Assembly (NCBI GenBank): GCA_023451735.1 | Contig: JAEXYH010000005.1 | Coordinates: 54,962-118,961, forward strand | Length of the DNA stretch: 64,000 nt | Source of the DNA: Pseudomonadota bacterium | Lineage (GTDB): Bacteria; Pseudomonadota; Alphaproteobacteria; Rhizobiales; Rhizobiaceae | Direction: 5' to 3' | Shown here: positions 35,232 to 43,612 of the stretch, piece by piece | How the letters are laid out: each line of letters begins with the position of its first letter | Position numbering within the stretch: position 1 is the stretch's first letter | The notes under the pieces: generated by a model | Seen by the model: the letters and a program-made list of their open reading frames with translations, nothing else | Databases searched by the model: none | What the model was told of the DNA's origin: nothing | Program-made: the position numbers and the translations under genes

Positions 35232-36722
35232 ATGACAGCTATCAGGCAAGCAGCATGCATCGGTGGCGGCGTGATCGGGGGCGCGTGGGCGGCGCGGTTT
35301 CTGCTCGGCGGTATAGACGTGTCGATCTACGATCCGCATCCAGAGGCGAAGCGGATCGTAGGCGAGGTGCTCGCGAATGCGGAGCGTGCATATGCCATGC
35401 TGACCATGGCGCCGATGCCGCCGAAAGGGACGCTGACGTTCTGCGGAAGTATCGAGGAGGCTGTTGCCGGGGCTGACTGGATTCAGGAAAGTGTTCCCGA
35501 GCGTATCGATCTCAAGCGCGGCGTGATTACCGAGATCGACAAATATGCCGATCCAAAGGCGCTGATCGGCTCGTCCACATCCGGGATCATGCCGACCGAA
35601 CTGCAGCGGGACATGAAACATCCCGGGCGGATGTTCGTCGCCCATCCCTATAACCCGGTCTATCTTCTGCCGCTGGCCGAACTGGTCGGTGGGGAAAGGA
35701 CATCGCCCGAGACGCTGGAGCTGGCGAAAGCCAGGCTGGCGCCGATCGGGATGAAGGGCGTCATCCTGAAAAAGGAGATCGAGGCCTTTGTCGGCGACCG
35801 TCTGCTGGAAGCGATATGGCGCGAGGGGCTGTGGCTGATCCATGACGATATCTGTGATACCGAGACGCTGGACGATGTGATCCGTTATTCCTTCGGCATG
35901 CGCTGGGCGCAGATGGGACTGTTCGAGACCTATCGCATTGCAGGTGGGGAGGCGGGCATGCGGCATTTTCTGGCGCAGTTCGGTCCCTGTCTTTCATGGC
36001 CGTGGACGAAGCTGACGGATGTGGTCGATCTTAACGACGCGCTGGTCGACAAGATCACCGCGCAATCGGACGCGCAGTCCGGCGCCCGCGGCATACGCGA
36101 GCTGGAACGGATCCGTGACGAAAACCTCGTCGGCATCATGCAGGCGCTGAAGGCGGGAGATGGTGGAAAGGGCTGGGGTTCGGGAAAGGTGCTGGCCGAT
36201 TTCGAAAAGCATCTCTGGGCCAAGGGGGGTGGCGAGAAGCATGTGCCGGATTTCTCCCGGCCGCTGCGGCTGGTCGATACCAGGGTGAGCGCTGCCTGGG
36301 TGGATTATAACGGCCACATGACCGAGCATCGTTACCTGCAGGTCTTTGGCGATACATCGGACGCGCTGTTGAGGCTGATCGGCGTCGACTTCGCCTATGT
36401 CGAGGCGGGGAACAGTTATTATACGGTCGAGACCCATATCCGGCATCTCGGCGAGGCAAAGCTTGGGCAGGCGCTCTATACGGTGCTGCAGGTGCTGGCG
36501 GTTGATGAAAAGCGCATCCGGTATTTCACCACTATCCACGATGCAGAGACCGGCGATGCGCTGGCCACCGCCGAGCAGCTGATGCTGCATGTGGATTCGA
36601 AAGCTGGCAAGTCTTCAGCCGCAGCGGCGCAGGTGCTGGCCAAGCTCGCATCGATCGCAGAAGCGCATGCGATGCTGCCGGTGCCGGAGGGTGTGGGACG
36701 AGCCGTGGGGCAGAAGAGATAG
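35232..36722 (+). CDS. lcdH: L-carnitine dehydrogenase / betainyl-CoA thioesterase fusion
   Basis: 496 aa with two domains. Residues about 1-320 are a 3-hydroxyacyl-CoA dehydrogenase-type Rossmann enzyme (NAD motif GGGVIGG at 11-17, SSTSGIMPTELQ, HPYNPVYLLPLAELVGG), matching L-carnitine 3-dehydrogenase. From about 345 a hot-dog 4HBT thioesterase follows (VDYNGHMTEHRYLQVFGD near 358-375). The first half oxidises L-carnitine to 3-dehydrocarnitine; the second should hydrolyse betainyl-CoA made by the BKACE enzyme, releasing glycine betaine. Fusions of this kind are known in rhizobia. Start 35232 sits after GAGGTGGGA; upstream in-frame sequence is repeat. Confidence 0.9.
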   Translation: MTAIRQAACIGGGVIGGAWAARFLLGGIDVSIYDPHPEAKRIVGEVLANAERAYAMLTMAPMPPKGTLTFCGSIEEAVAGADWIQESVPERIDLKRGVITEIDKYADPKALIGSSTSGIMPTELQRDMKHPGRMFVAHPYNPVYLLPLAELVGGERTSPETLELAKARLAPIGMKGVILKKEIEAFVGDRLLEAIWREGLWLIHDDICDTETLDDVIRYSFGMRWAQMGLFETYRIAGGEAGMRHFLAQFGPCLSWPWTKLTDVVDLNDALVDKITAQSDAQSGARGIRELERIRDENLVGIMQALKAGDGGKGWGSGKVLADFEKHLWAKGGGEKHVPDFSRPLRLVDTRVSAAWVDYNGHMTEHRYLQVFGDTSDALLRLIGVDFAYVEAGNSYYTVETHIRHLGEAKLGQALYTVLQVLAVDEKRIRYFTTIHDAETGDALATAEQLMLHVDSKAGKSSAAAAQVLAKLASIAEAHAMLPVPEGVGRAVGQKR

Positions 36723-37208
36723 TCGCCCTTCTCGCAAGCGGAAGGGAAGGCAGTATGCTGCGAAGAGGGACCTTGCATATGCTGGCTCGATCTGCGGCAG
36801 GAAGATCAAGCCGGCTCCCCCGGAGCTCCTGACCCGGCTAATGATTGCGGAGGCTATAGCTCCAAGTCAAACGGGTTCCTTCAGATGTGGATCGGCAAGC
36901 TTGTCTGTCGTCGGGAAGGTAAGACAGGCCTTCCTGAAGATCGAGAGCGTGTTCACGGGGCGGGATAAAACACAACGTGGACGATCCTTGGGACAATATT
37001 GCCCTCGGCGAGTGGCATGCCAAGCACAATTGGCCAAATGTGACTGTCTCACATTTTTGGGAATGAATTTTTATCGATAAAACTTGGCTTCTTTGAAATC
37101 GCTGGTGTTTTCCTCTTGTCTATCGTCAATACTTTGGCGCCTGGAGGATTCACGGGAACATGAACCTGTATTAGCATCGACCTCGCGAGATGATTCGCAG
37201 TAACGCTG
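36723..37208. other. gene-free region after the carnitine module
   Basis: 486 bp with no supported gene. Stops are frequent on both strands and no family resemblance is visible. Base composition falls toward AT-rich after 37030, next to the small gene at 37209. No clear terminator or promoter was recognised. Confidence 0.5.
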
Positions 37209-37451
37209 ATGATTAGCGAGGTTACATTGAACGTACACAGTCATGTACTCGATCATGGCAGTTCAATTGAACACTGGGCCATGAATCGCGCGCACCAGAT
37301 CGTGGTGCATCAGGGCATGCGGCTCGTCGAGGCCGCCCAGAGCCTGGACCGGAAACAGACAAGCGCCAATACCTATGCCCTTCGAGCGGCGATCATGGAA
37401 TGCCTGATCGAAGCGATGAAGGATGGCCCTAACCCGGCAGCCGCTGAATAA
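37209..37451 (+). CDS. small hypothetical protein
   Basis: 80 aa if started at 37209, or 56 aa from the Met at 37281, which has the more gene-like codon use. The later part (NRAHQIVVHQGMRLVEAAQS, then a predicted long helix to AIMECLIEAMKDG) looks like a soluble alpha-helical protein. I recognise no family. It stands alone between the carnitine module and the DUF1194 gene. The sequence before 37281 is AT-richer and may be leader rather than coding. Confidence 0.4.
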   Translation: MISEVTLNVHSHVLDHGSSIEHWAMNRAHQIVVHQGMRLVEAAQSLDRKQTSANTYALRAAIMECLIEAMKDGPNPAAAE

Positions 37452-37547
37452 GGCATCACTGAAATTTGAGCCGCGAGATGCGCCTGCTTAAGGGGAGGGG
37501 ATAGCTCCGGCAATATCCTGTGTTACAGTCCGGCAATCGACACTGCA

Positions 37548-38342
37548 GTGAGTGAATGGATTGCCATGCTTACAACACTTGCAATGTTAATGAGCCTGTC
37601 CGCGGCCAATACTGTGATGGCGCAAGGCGGACAGGAAGTGGATGTCGAACTCGTGCTTGCGGTCGACACGTCGCGATCCATGGACACGGAAGAAGCCCGC
37701 ATCCAGCGGGAAGGTTATGTCTCAGCCCTCAAGCACAAGGAGTTCATCGACGCGGTGAAGACCGGGCTGACGGGGCGCATCGCCATCAGCTATTTCGAAT
37801 GGGCGGGCGACGTGGTGCAGGGCTCGGTGATCGACTGGCAGATCATCGAGAACGAACAGGATGCGATTGCCTTTGCCAACAAGGTCGAGGCACGGCCTGT
37901 CGAGATGCAGCGCCGGACATCGATCTCGGCTGCCATCGTGCAGGGCGCGACCATGCTGGTCTCCAATTCCTACCATGGCCTTCGTCAGGTGATCGATATT
38001 TCAGGCGACGGGCCGAACAATTCCGGCAATCCGGTTACGCCAGCGCGCGACAAAGCCTTGGAGGCTGGCATCATCATCAACGGTCTCGCCATCATGCTCA
38101 GACCGTCGGGAACGCCGGGCGGGCTCGACCAGTATTACAGCGACTGTGTTGCGGGCGGGCCGGGCTCGTTTGTTCTGCCGGTGCATGACATCGATGATTT
38201 CGGCGTTGCGGTTCGCCGCAAGCTGGTGATGGAAGTCAGCGGTATCGAACTCCAGCCGCTCATTCGTCGTATCGCCGACAAGCCGGCCAAAAGCGATTGC
38301 ATGGTTGGCGAAAAGCAATGGCAGGACATGTTCGATCGTTGA
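37548..38342 (+). CDS. DUF1194 von Willebrand factor A-like secreted protein
   Basis: 264 aa with an N-terminal hydrophobic signal (MLTTLAMLMSLSAANTVMAQ, cleavage after MAQ-like site) and a vWA-type domain: VDVELVLAVDTSRSMDTEEA contains the DxSxS metal-ion-dependent adhesion motif, and VIDISGDGPNN supplies the distal Asp. Alphaproteobacterial DUF1194 proteins are of unknown function and probably periplasmic. The GTG at 37548 begins the frame; the ATG at 37566 would shorten the signal. No functional link with neighbours is evident. Confidence 0.82.
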   Translation: MSEWIAMLTTLAMLMSLSAANTVMAQGGQEVDVELVLAVDTSRSMDTEEARIQREGYVSALKHKEFIDAVKTGLTGRIAISYFEWAGDVVQGSVIDWQIIENEQDAIAFANKVEARPVEMQRRTSISAAIVQGATMLVSNSYHGLRQVIDISGDGPNNSGNPVTPARDKALEAGIIINGLAIMLRPSGTPGGLDQYYSDCVAGGPGSFVLPVHDIDDFGVAVRRKLVMEVSGIELQPLIRRIADKPAKSDCMVGEKQWQDMFDR

Positions 38343-38397
38343 GCGAAAAACTCAGGATTTTTCGTTGAAAAACCTTGCCGGACGCCTTCGCTGCCGG

Positions 38398-38453
38398 GCG
38401 GATCAGAAATGCCGGTTGCACGGAAATCTATGGCCTCCGGTGCGCTGATCCGC
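38398..38453. repeat. inverted repeat upstream of acnB
   Basis: GCGGATCAG (38398-38406) and CTGATCCGC (38445-38453) are exact reverse complements 38 nt apart in the gap between the DUF1194 gene and acnB. It may be the terminator of the former or part of the acnB leader; no U-run follows. Confidence 0.4.
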
Positions 38454-38636
38454 TAAGAACGCGCTCGGTCATCGTCAGCCGATAAGTGCTGAAGCCTAAG
38501 GACTGCATTTACCGAAATGCGGTATCTTGTCACACGGGCTCGGTTGACGTACTCCAAACCCGAAGGCCCTGGGCCGTATAACTCGTTCGGTGGTGCTGCG
38601 TTTCAGCGCCAAAAAGCTAATGACGTTGGGACTGTG

Positions 38637-41426
38637 ATGAAGCTGTACTCGGAATATCTGGCAGAAATTGAAAGCAGAAAACCTCAAGGGCTTGCTCCCA
38701 AGCCGATCGATGATGGCGCGTTGACCGCTGAAATCATCACGCTGATCGAAGATGCCGGTAACGAGCATCGCGCGGACGCCCTGAAATTCTTCATCTACAA
38801 TACGCTGCCGGGCACGACGAGTGCTGCCGGCGTCAAGGCCGCTTTCCTGAAGAAGATCATTCTCGGCGAAACGCTTGTGCCGGAAATCACGCCGACCTTC
38901 GCGCTGGAACTGCTGTCGCACATGAAGGGTGGCCCGTCGGTCGAAGTGCTGCTCGACATCGCGCTCGGCGCTGACGCGGCAATCGCGAAAGCAGCCGGCG
39001 ACGTTCTGAAGACGCAGGTCTTCCTTTATGACGCCGACATGTTCCGCCTGCGCGATGCCTACAAGGCAGGCAACGCCATCGCCAAGGATGTTCTGGAAAG
39101 CTACGCTAAGGCCGAATTCTTCACCAAGCTCCCGGACGTGGAAGACGAGATCAAGGTCGTTACCTTCATCGCCGCCGAAGGCGATATCTCGACCGACCTT
39201 CTGTCGCCGGGCAATCAGGCGCATTCGCGCTCCGACCGCCAGCTGCATGGTCAGTGTATGATCACGCCGGAAGCGCAGGCGGAAATCGTCGCGCTTCAGC
39301 AGCAGCATCCGGACAAGCGGGTGATGATGATCGCCGAAAAAGGCACGATGGGCGTCGGCTCGTCGCGTATGTCCGGCGTCAACAACGTCGCTTTGTGGAC
39401 CGGCAAGCAGTCCAGCCCCTACGTACCCTTCGTCAATTTCGCTCCGGTCGTCGCCGGCACCAATGGCATTTCGCCGATCTTCGCGACCACCGTCGACGTG
39501 ACCGGCGGTATCGGCATCAACCTGAAGAACTGGGTCAAAAAGCTCGACGAGAACGGCAAGCCGATCCTCAACAATGACGGCAACCCGATCCTCGAGCAGA
39601 AGTATTCCGTCGAGACCGGTACTGTTCTGAAGATCGATGCGAAGAACCGGAAGCTGCGCGACGAGAACGGCGAAGAGCTGGTCGACATCGCCTCCTCCTT
39701 CACGCCGCAGAAGACGGAATTCATGAAGGCGGGCTCGTCCTACGCCATCGTCTTCGGCAAGAAGCTGCAGACGTTCGCGGCTCAGACGCTCGGCGTCGAA
39801 GCGACCCCGGTCTTTGCTCCGAACAAGGAACTCTCGGTCGAAGGCCAGGGCCTGACGGCCGTCGAAAAGATCTTCAACCGCAACGCCGTCGGCGTGACGC
39901 CGGGCAAGATTCTGCATGCCGGTTCCGACGTTCGCGTCACCGTCAACATCGTCGGTTCGCAGGATACGACCGGTCTGATGACGGCGCAGGAACTGGAAGC
40001 GATGGCGGCAACCGTCATTTCGCCGCTGGTCGACGGCGCTTACCAGTCGGGTTGCCACACGGCTTCCGTCTGGGACAAGAAGGCTCAGGTCAACATCCCG
40101 AAGCTGATGTCCTTCATGAACAATTTCGGCGTCATCACCGCGCGTGACCCGAAGGGCGTCTATCATTCGATGACCGACGTCATCCACAAGGTGCTGAACG
40201 ACATCACCGTGGACGACTGGGCGATCATCATCGGCGGCGACAGCCACACCCGCATGTCCAAGGGCGTTGCCTTCGGCGCAGACTCCGGCACCGTTGCACT
40301 GGCGCTTGCCACCGGCGAAGCGACCATGCCGATCCCGCAGTCGGTCAAGGTCACCTTCAAGGGCACGATGCAGCCCTATATGGACTTCCGCGATGTTGTG
40401 CATGCCACCCAGGCGCAGATGCTCAAGCAGCATGGCGACAACGTCTTCCAGGGCCGCATCATCGAAGTCCATATCGGCACGCTGCTGGCCGACCAGGCCT
40501 TCACCTTCACCGACTGGACGGCCGAAATGAAGGCCAAGGCGTCGATCTGTATCTCCGAGGACGCGACGCTGATCGAGTCTCTGGAAATCGCCAAGTCGCG
40601 TATCCAGATCATGATCGACAAGGGCATGGACAATGCCGCGCAAACACTGCAGGGCTTGATCGACAAGGCGGATGCCCGCATTGCCGAAATCCGCTCCGGC
40701 GAAAAGCCGGCGCTGAAGCCGGACGACAATGCGAAATATTTTGCCGAAGTCGTGGTCGATCTCGACCTGATCGACGAGCCGATGATCGCCGACCCGGACG
40801 TCAACAATGCCGACGTTTCGCGCCGTTATACCCACGACACGATCCGTCCGGTTTCCTATTACGGCGGCACCAAGAAGGTGGACCTCGGCTTCGTCGGTTC
40901 CTGCATGGTGCACAAGGGCGACATCAAGATCGTCGCCCAGATGCTGAAGAATCTCGAAAAGGCTGAAGGCAAGGTCGAATTCAAGGCGCCGCTCGTCGTT
41001 GCCGCACCGACCTACAACATCATCGACGAGCTGAAGGCCGAAGGTGACTGGGAAATCCTGCAGAAGTATTCGGGCTTCGAATTCGACGACCTGAAGCCGA
41101 AGACGTCCAACCGCACCGAGTACGAGAATATTCTCTATCTCGAGCGCCCGGGCTGCAACCTTTGCATGGGCAACCAGGAAAAGGCGGAGAAGGGCGATAC
41201 CGTTCTTGCCACCTCGACCCGTCTGTTCCAGGGCCGCGTCGTTGAAGACACGGCGGAAAAGAAGGGTGAATCGCTTCTCGCATCCACCCCGCTGGTGGTT
41301 CTCTCGGCGATCCTCGGCCGTACGCCGAGCATCGAGGAATATCGCGTTGCGGTCGAAGGTATCAACCTGACGAAGTTCGCGCCGCCGAAGACGACGCCGA
41401 TCGACTCGCTGTCGGTTCACTACTAA
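38637..41426 (+). CDS. acnB: aconitate hydratase B (AcnB; 2-methylisocitrate dehydratase)
   Basis: 929 aa, longer than E. coli AcnB (865 aa), in line with alphaproteobacterial AcnB as I recall it. N-terminal HEAT-like domain (LYSEYLAEIESRK onward), aconitase domains with VIIGGDSHTRMSKG and TASVWDKKAQ, and candidate Fe-S ligands C756 (GSCMVHKG) and C840/C843 (CNLCMGNQ). It isomerises citrate to isocitrate in the TCA cycle and can act in the 2-methylcitrate cycle. The ATG at 38637 begins family similarity; the frame is open upstream to 38517. Single gene with a strong terminator. A core metabolic enzyme on a repABC replicon is notable. Confidence 0.93.
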   Translation: MKLYSEYLAEIESRKPQGLAPKPIDDGALTAEIITLIEDAGNEHRADALKFFIYNTLPGTTSAAGVKAAFLKKIILGETLVPEITPTFALELLSHMKGGPSVEVLLDIALGADAAIAKAAGDVLKTQVFLYDADMFRLRDAYKAGNAIAKDVLESYAKAEFFTKLPDVEDEIKVVTFIAAEGDISTDLLSPGNQAHSRSDRQLHGQCMITPEAQAEIVALQQQHPDKRVMMIAEKGTMGVGSSRMSGVNNVALWTGKQSSPYVPFVNFAPVVAGTNGISPIFATTVDVTGGIGINLKNWVKKLDENGKPILNNDGNPILEQKYSVETGTVLKIDAKNRKLRDENGEELVDIASSFTPQKTEFMKAGSSYAIVFGKKLQTFAAQTLGVEATPVFAPNKELSVEGQGLTAVEKIFNRNAVGVTPGKILHAGSDVRVTVNIVGSQDTTGLMTAQELEAMAATVISPLVDGAYQSGCHTASVWDKKAQVNIPKLMSFMNNFGVITARDPKGVYHSMTDVIHKVLNDITVDDWAIIIGGDSHTRMSKGVAFGADSGTVALALATGEATMPIPQSVKVTFKGTMQPYMDFRDVVHATQAQMLKQHGDNVFQGRIIEVHIGTLLADQAFTFTDWTAEMKAKASICISEDATLIESLEIAKSRIQIMIDKGMDNAAQTLQGLIDKADARIAEIRSGEKPALKPDDNAKYFAEVVVDLDLIDEPMIADPDVNNADVSRRYTHDTIRPVSYYGGTKKVDLGFVGSCMVHKGDIKIVAQMLKNLEKAEGKVEFKAPLVVAAPTYNIIDELKAEGDWEILQKYSGFEFDDLKPKTSNRTEYENILYLERPGCNLCMGNQEKAEKGDTVLATSTRLFQGRVVEDTAEKKGESLLASTPLVVLSAILGRTPSIEEYRVAVEGINLTKFAPPKTTPIDSLSVHY

Positions 41427-41451
41427 GACCTGGGCTTAAAGCCTGTAATCT

Positions 41452-41487
41452 ACGGCCCGGGAAGGCAAAACCTTCCCGGGCCGTTTT
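41452..41487 (+). terminator. acnB terminator
   Basis: ACGGCCCGGGAAGG (41452-41465) and CCTTCCCGGGCCGT (41471-41484) form a perfect 14-bp stem with loop CAAAA, followed by TTT. A textbook intrinsic terminator 26 bp after the acnB stop. Confidence 0.92.
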
Positions 41488-41605
41488 CATTTAAGGCGGC
41501 CTGGGAAACAGGCCCTGCAGGGAAGCCATCGTTGGAAGGGCAAATCCGGCAAATGCCGTTGCCTGATAAATTCGCGTCGTTAGCCGGCTCCCGATCGTGC
41601 CGAAA

Positions 41606-41965
41606 TCAGCGCTTCCCGGTGGCCGTGACAGCCTTTTCGATGCCGCCATCCTGCTCAAGCTCTTTCACGAGCAATTTGAGAAGGCCGGGAAACCGTGCGT
41701 CGATGTCTTCACGGCGAAGCGAAGAAGCGCGACGATTTCCGTAATCGATCTGGCTGATCAGTCCGGCTTCGCGTAAAATCTTGAAGTGATGGGTCAGGGA
41801 GGCCTTGGCCACCGGAAATCCGAAGGACACGCAATTGCGCTCCGTGCAGTCCGGCAGCGTCGCCAGGATGGCGATTGCGGTGCGGCGAAGCGGGTCGGAC
41901 AGCGTCGAGAAGACGGTGCTGAGGTCGATCTCGTCGCGCTCGGGCTGGGGAAGCAGGTCTGGCAT
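41606..41965 (-). CDS. ArsR family transcriptional regulator
   Basis: 119 aa winged-helix regulator. LSDPLRRTAIAILATLP begins the HTH_20/ArsR domain and KASLTHHFKILREAGLISQ is the recognition region (about residues 55-75). Only C39 and C45 are present early on and there is no metal-binding ELCVCDL-type motif, so it may sense an organic or redox signal rather than a metal. It is divergent from the Old Yellow Enzyme gene, and the repeated AGGTATG/CATACC motifs in between are its likely operators. Start placed at the first Met. Confidence 0.8.
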   Translation of the reverse strand: MPDLLPQPERDEIDLSTVFSTLSDPLRRTAIAILATLPDCTERNCVSFGFPVAKASLTHHFKILREAGLISQIDYGNRRASSLRREDIDARFPGLLKLLVKELEQDGGIEKAVTATGKR

Positions 41966-42004
41966 GGGACAAATCTACGAAAATTGGCATCTGGATGCAA
42001 GCAA

Positions 42005-42057
42005 TAGGTATGTCTTGACGCATACCTTTGGGAGGCATAGGTATGTCGCCAACCATA
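42005..42057. promoter_or_regulatory. tandem operator between arsR-type and OYE genes
   Basis: AGGTATG (42006-42012) pairs with CATACCT (42021-42027), and the block TAGGTATGTC recurs at 42038-42047 followed by CATACC at 42053-42058. The two units are 33 bp apart (about three helical turns). The TTGACG between the first arms (42014-42019) may be a -35 element. Arrangement fits ArsR-type dimers covering the divergent promoters. Confidence 0.65.
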
Positions 42058-42163
42058 CCAGCACTTCTCCTGGACCTGCGGATATCGGTCGAATCTACAA
42101 GCAGCCAGCGGCATCTCATCGTTAGATGCCGCGTCGAATCCTATCATACCGAAAGTGAGCGAC

Positions 42164-43267
42164 ATGCCTCAGCCACAGCTTTTTACACCGTTCAAGATCC
42201 GCAATCTCGAGCTTGAGAACCGCATCACCATCGCGCCCATGTGTACCTATTCCGCCGTGGATGGATGCATGACCGACTGGCACCTCATTCATCTGGGGCA
42301 ACTGGCACTCTCCGGTGCCGGCCTGCTGACGATCGAGGCGACGGCGGTCGTTCCCGAAGGCCGGATCAGCTATGCCGATGTCGGATTGTATGATGATGCA
42401 ACGGAAGAGGCGATGCGGCGGACGGTTGAGAGCATCCGCAAGTGGTCGAGTGTTCCGATCGCCGTCCAGCTCGCCCATGCCGGACGAAAGGCATCATCCG
42501 ACCTGCCGTGGCTGGGTGGCGCGCAGCTTCCCGTTGATCATGACAATGGATGGCAGACGGAGGCGCCGTCGGCGGTTCCGTTCAAGTCAACCGATACGGT
42601 GCCGACCGCGCTTTCCCGCGAGCGCATGAACGAGATCCGCGACGCCTTTGCGGAAGCGGCGGTTCGCGCTGCGCGGATCGGGATCGATGCCGTGCAGATC
42701 CATGCGGCTCACGGCTATCTGCTACATTCCTTCCTGTCGCCGCTCGCCAACCAGCGGACCGACGAATATGGCGGCAGCCTCGAAAACCGGATGCGCTTCC
42801 CGCTGGAAGTGTTCGATGCGGTGCGGGCAGCCTTTCCGGCCGACAAGGTCGTTTCGGTTCGCGTCTCCGCAACCGACTGGTATGACGGCGGCTGGAACCT
42901 GGAAGAGACGATCGAATTCGCCAAGGCTCTCGATCAGCGCGGTTGCGATACGATCAACGTCTCAACCGGAGGCTTGCATGTCGACCAGAAGATTCCCGTT
43001 TCGCCGAGCTATCAGGTGCCGTTTGCACGCGCCGTCAAGGCCGCAGTAAAAATGCCGGTCGTTGCCGTTGGACTGATTACCGAACCGTCCCAGGCAGAAG
43101 CGATCGTTGCGACAGGGGATGCCGATCTCGTCGGACTGGCCCGCACGATCCTCTATGATCCGCGCTGGCCGTGGCATGCCGCAGCGGCTCTCGGTGGCGA
43201 GGTCTCCGCAGCGCCCCAGTATCACCGCAGCCAGCCATCCACGCTGAAGTCGCTGTTCAAGCCATGA
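42164..43267 (+). CDS. NADH:flavin oxidoreductase, Old Yellow Enzyme family (YqjM-like)
   Basis: 367 aa FMN-dependent ene-reductase. LFTPFKIRNLELENRITIAPMCTYSA at the N-terminus (split here: conserved FxPxxIRxLxLxNRI, then APMC) includes the YqjM-type cysteine, HAAHGYLLHSFLSP supplies the substrate-binding histidines/tyrosine near 185, and EYGGSLENRMRFPLEV and VGLARTILYDPRWPWHAA are conserved. It reduces activated C=C bonds of electrophiles, probably in detoxification, with the divergent ArsR-type gene as regulator. A GTG at 42155 is an alternative start. Confidence 0.9.
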   Translation: MPQPQLFTPFKIRNLELENRITIAPMCTYSAVDGCMTDWHLIHLGQLALSGAGLLTIEATAVVPEGRISYADVGLYDDATEEAMRRTVESIRKWSSVPIAVQLAHAGRKASSDLPWLGGAQLPVDHDNGWQTEAPSAVPFKSTDTVPTALSRERMNEIRDAFAEAAVRAARIGIDAVQIHAAHGYLLHSFLSPLANQRTDEYGGSLENRMRFPLEVFDAVRAAFPADKVVSVRVSATDWYDGGWNLEETIEFAKALDQRGCDTINVSTGGLHVDQKIPVSPSYQVPFARAVKAAVKMPVVAVGLITEPSQAEAIVATGDADLVGLARTILYDPRWPWHAAAALGGEVSAAPQYHRSQPSTLKSLFKP

Positions 43268-43277
43268 ACGAAGAATA

Positions 43278-43309
43278 AGGGGAGGGGCCTGACATCAGGC
43301 CCTTCCCCT
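43278..43309 (+). terminator. terminator after the OYE gene
   Basis: AGGGGAGGGGCCTGA (43278-43292) pairs with TCAGGCCCTTCCCCT (43295-43309) with a single G-U position. It starts 10 bp after the stop and lies between convergent genes. Confidence 0.8.
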
Positions 43310-43372
43310 CAATGTATCAAAACCAATTCCACGCGCCCCGATGAAAGGGCGCGCAGTTTGCGCGACGTCTGC

Positions 43373-43609
43373 TCAGCAGCAGACGAAGCCACCCTTTCCG
43401 CCGCCGCCGAACTTTGCGTTCTGGCGATCGCGGAAGAATTCCTCGTATGTCATGACCGGCTTGTCCGGGTGGGTGGCGCGTACATGCGCCACGTAAGTGT
43501 CGTAGTTCGGCATTCCCACCATCAACCGTGCGCCGTCGCAAAGGCAGCGCCCGATATCGGAGAGACGGCCTTTCAGCACCGTCCCGGACTTTCCTGTTAA
43601 GACACTCAC
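43373..43609 (-). CDS. YbdD/YjiX family small protein
   Basis: 78 aa, typical of the YbdD/YjiX (DUF466) family that nearly always accompanies CstA-type carriers. The GMPNYDTYVAHVRATHPDKP segment and the motif MTYEEFFRDRQNAKFGG are diagnostic; the C-terminus ends GFVCC. The role is unknown but thought to assist pyruvate/peptide uptake by CstA-family transporters. Its start is 3 bp downstream of the cstA stop, so the two are co-transcribed. Confidence 0.92.
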   Translation of the reverse strand: MSVLTGKSGTVLKGRLSDIGRCLCDGARLMVGMPNYDTYVAHVRATHPDKPVMTYEEFFRDRQNAKFGGGGKGGFVCC

Positions 43610-43612
43610 GAT

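Noticed and set aside
35229..35245. TATGACAGCTATCAGG at the start of the carnitine dehydrogenase gene as a third parS site
   Set aside because: It shares GACAGCT with the parS 16-mer but lacks the GTT and AAC ends and overlaps a start codon, so the likeness is probably chance.
38496..41420. 974-codon open frame antisense to acnB
   Set aside because: It mirrors acnB almost exactly, has composition typical of the complement of a GC-rich gene, and shows no family motif. The same applies to the long antisense frames at 1850-4330 and 48451-50961.
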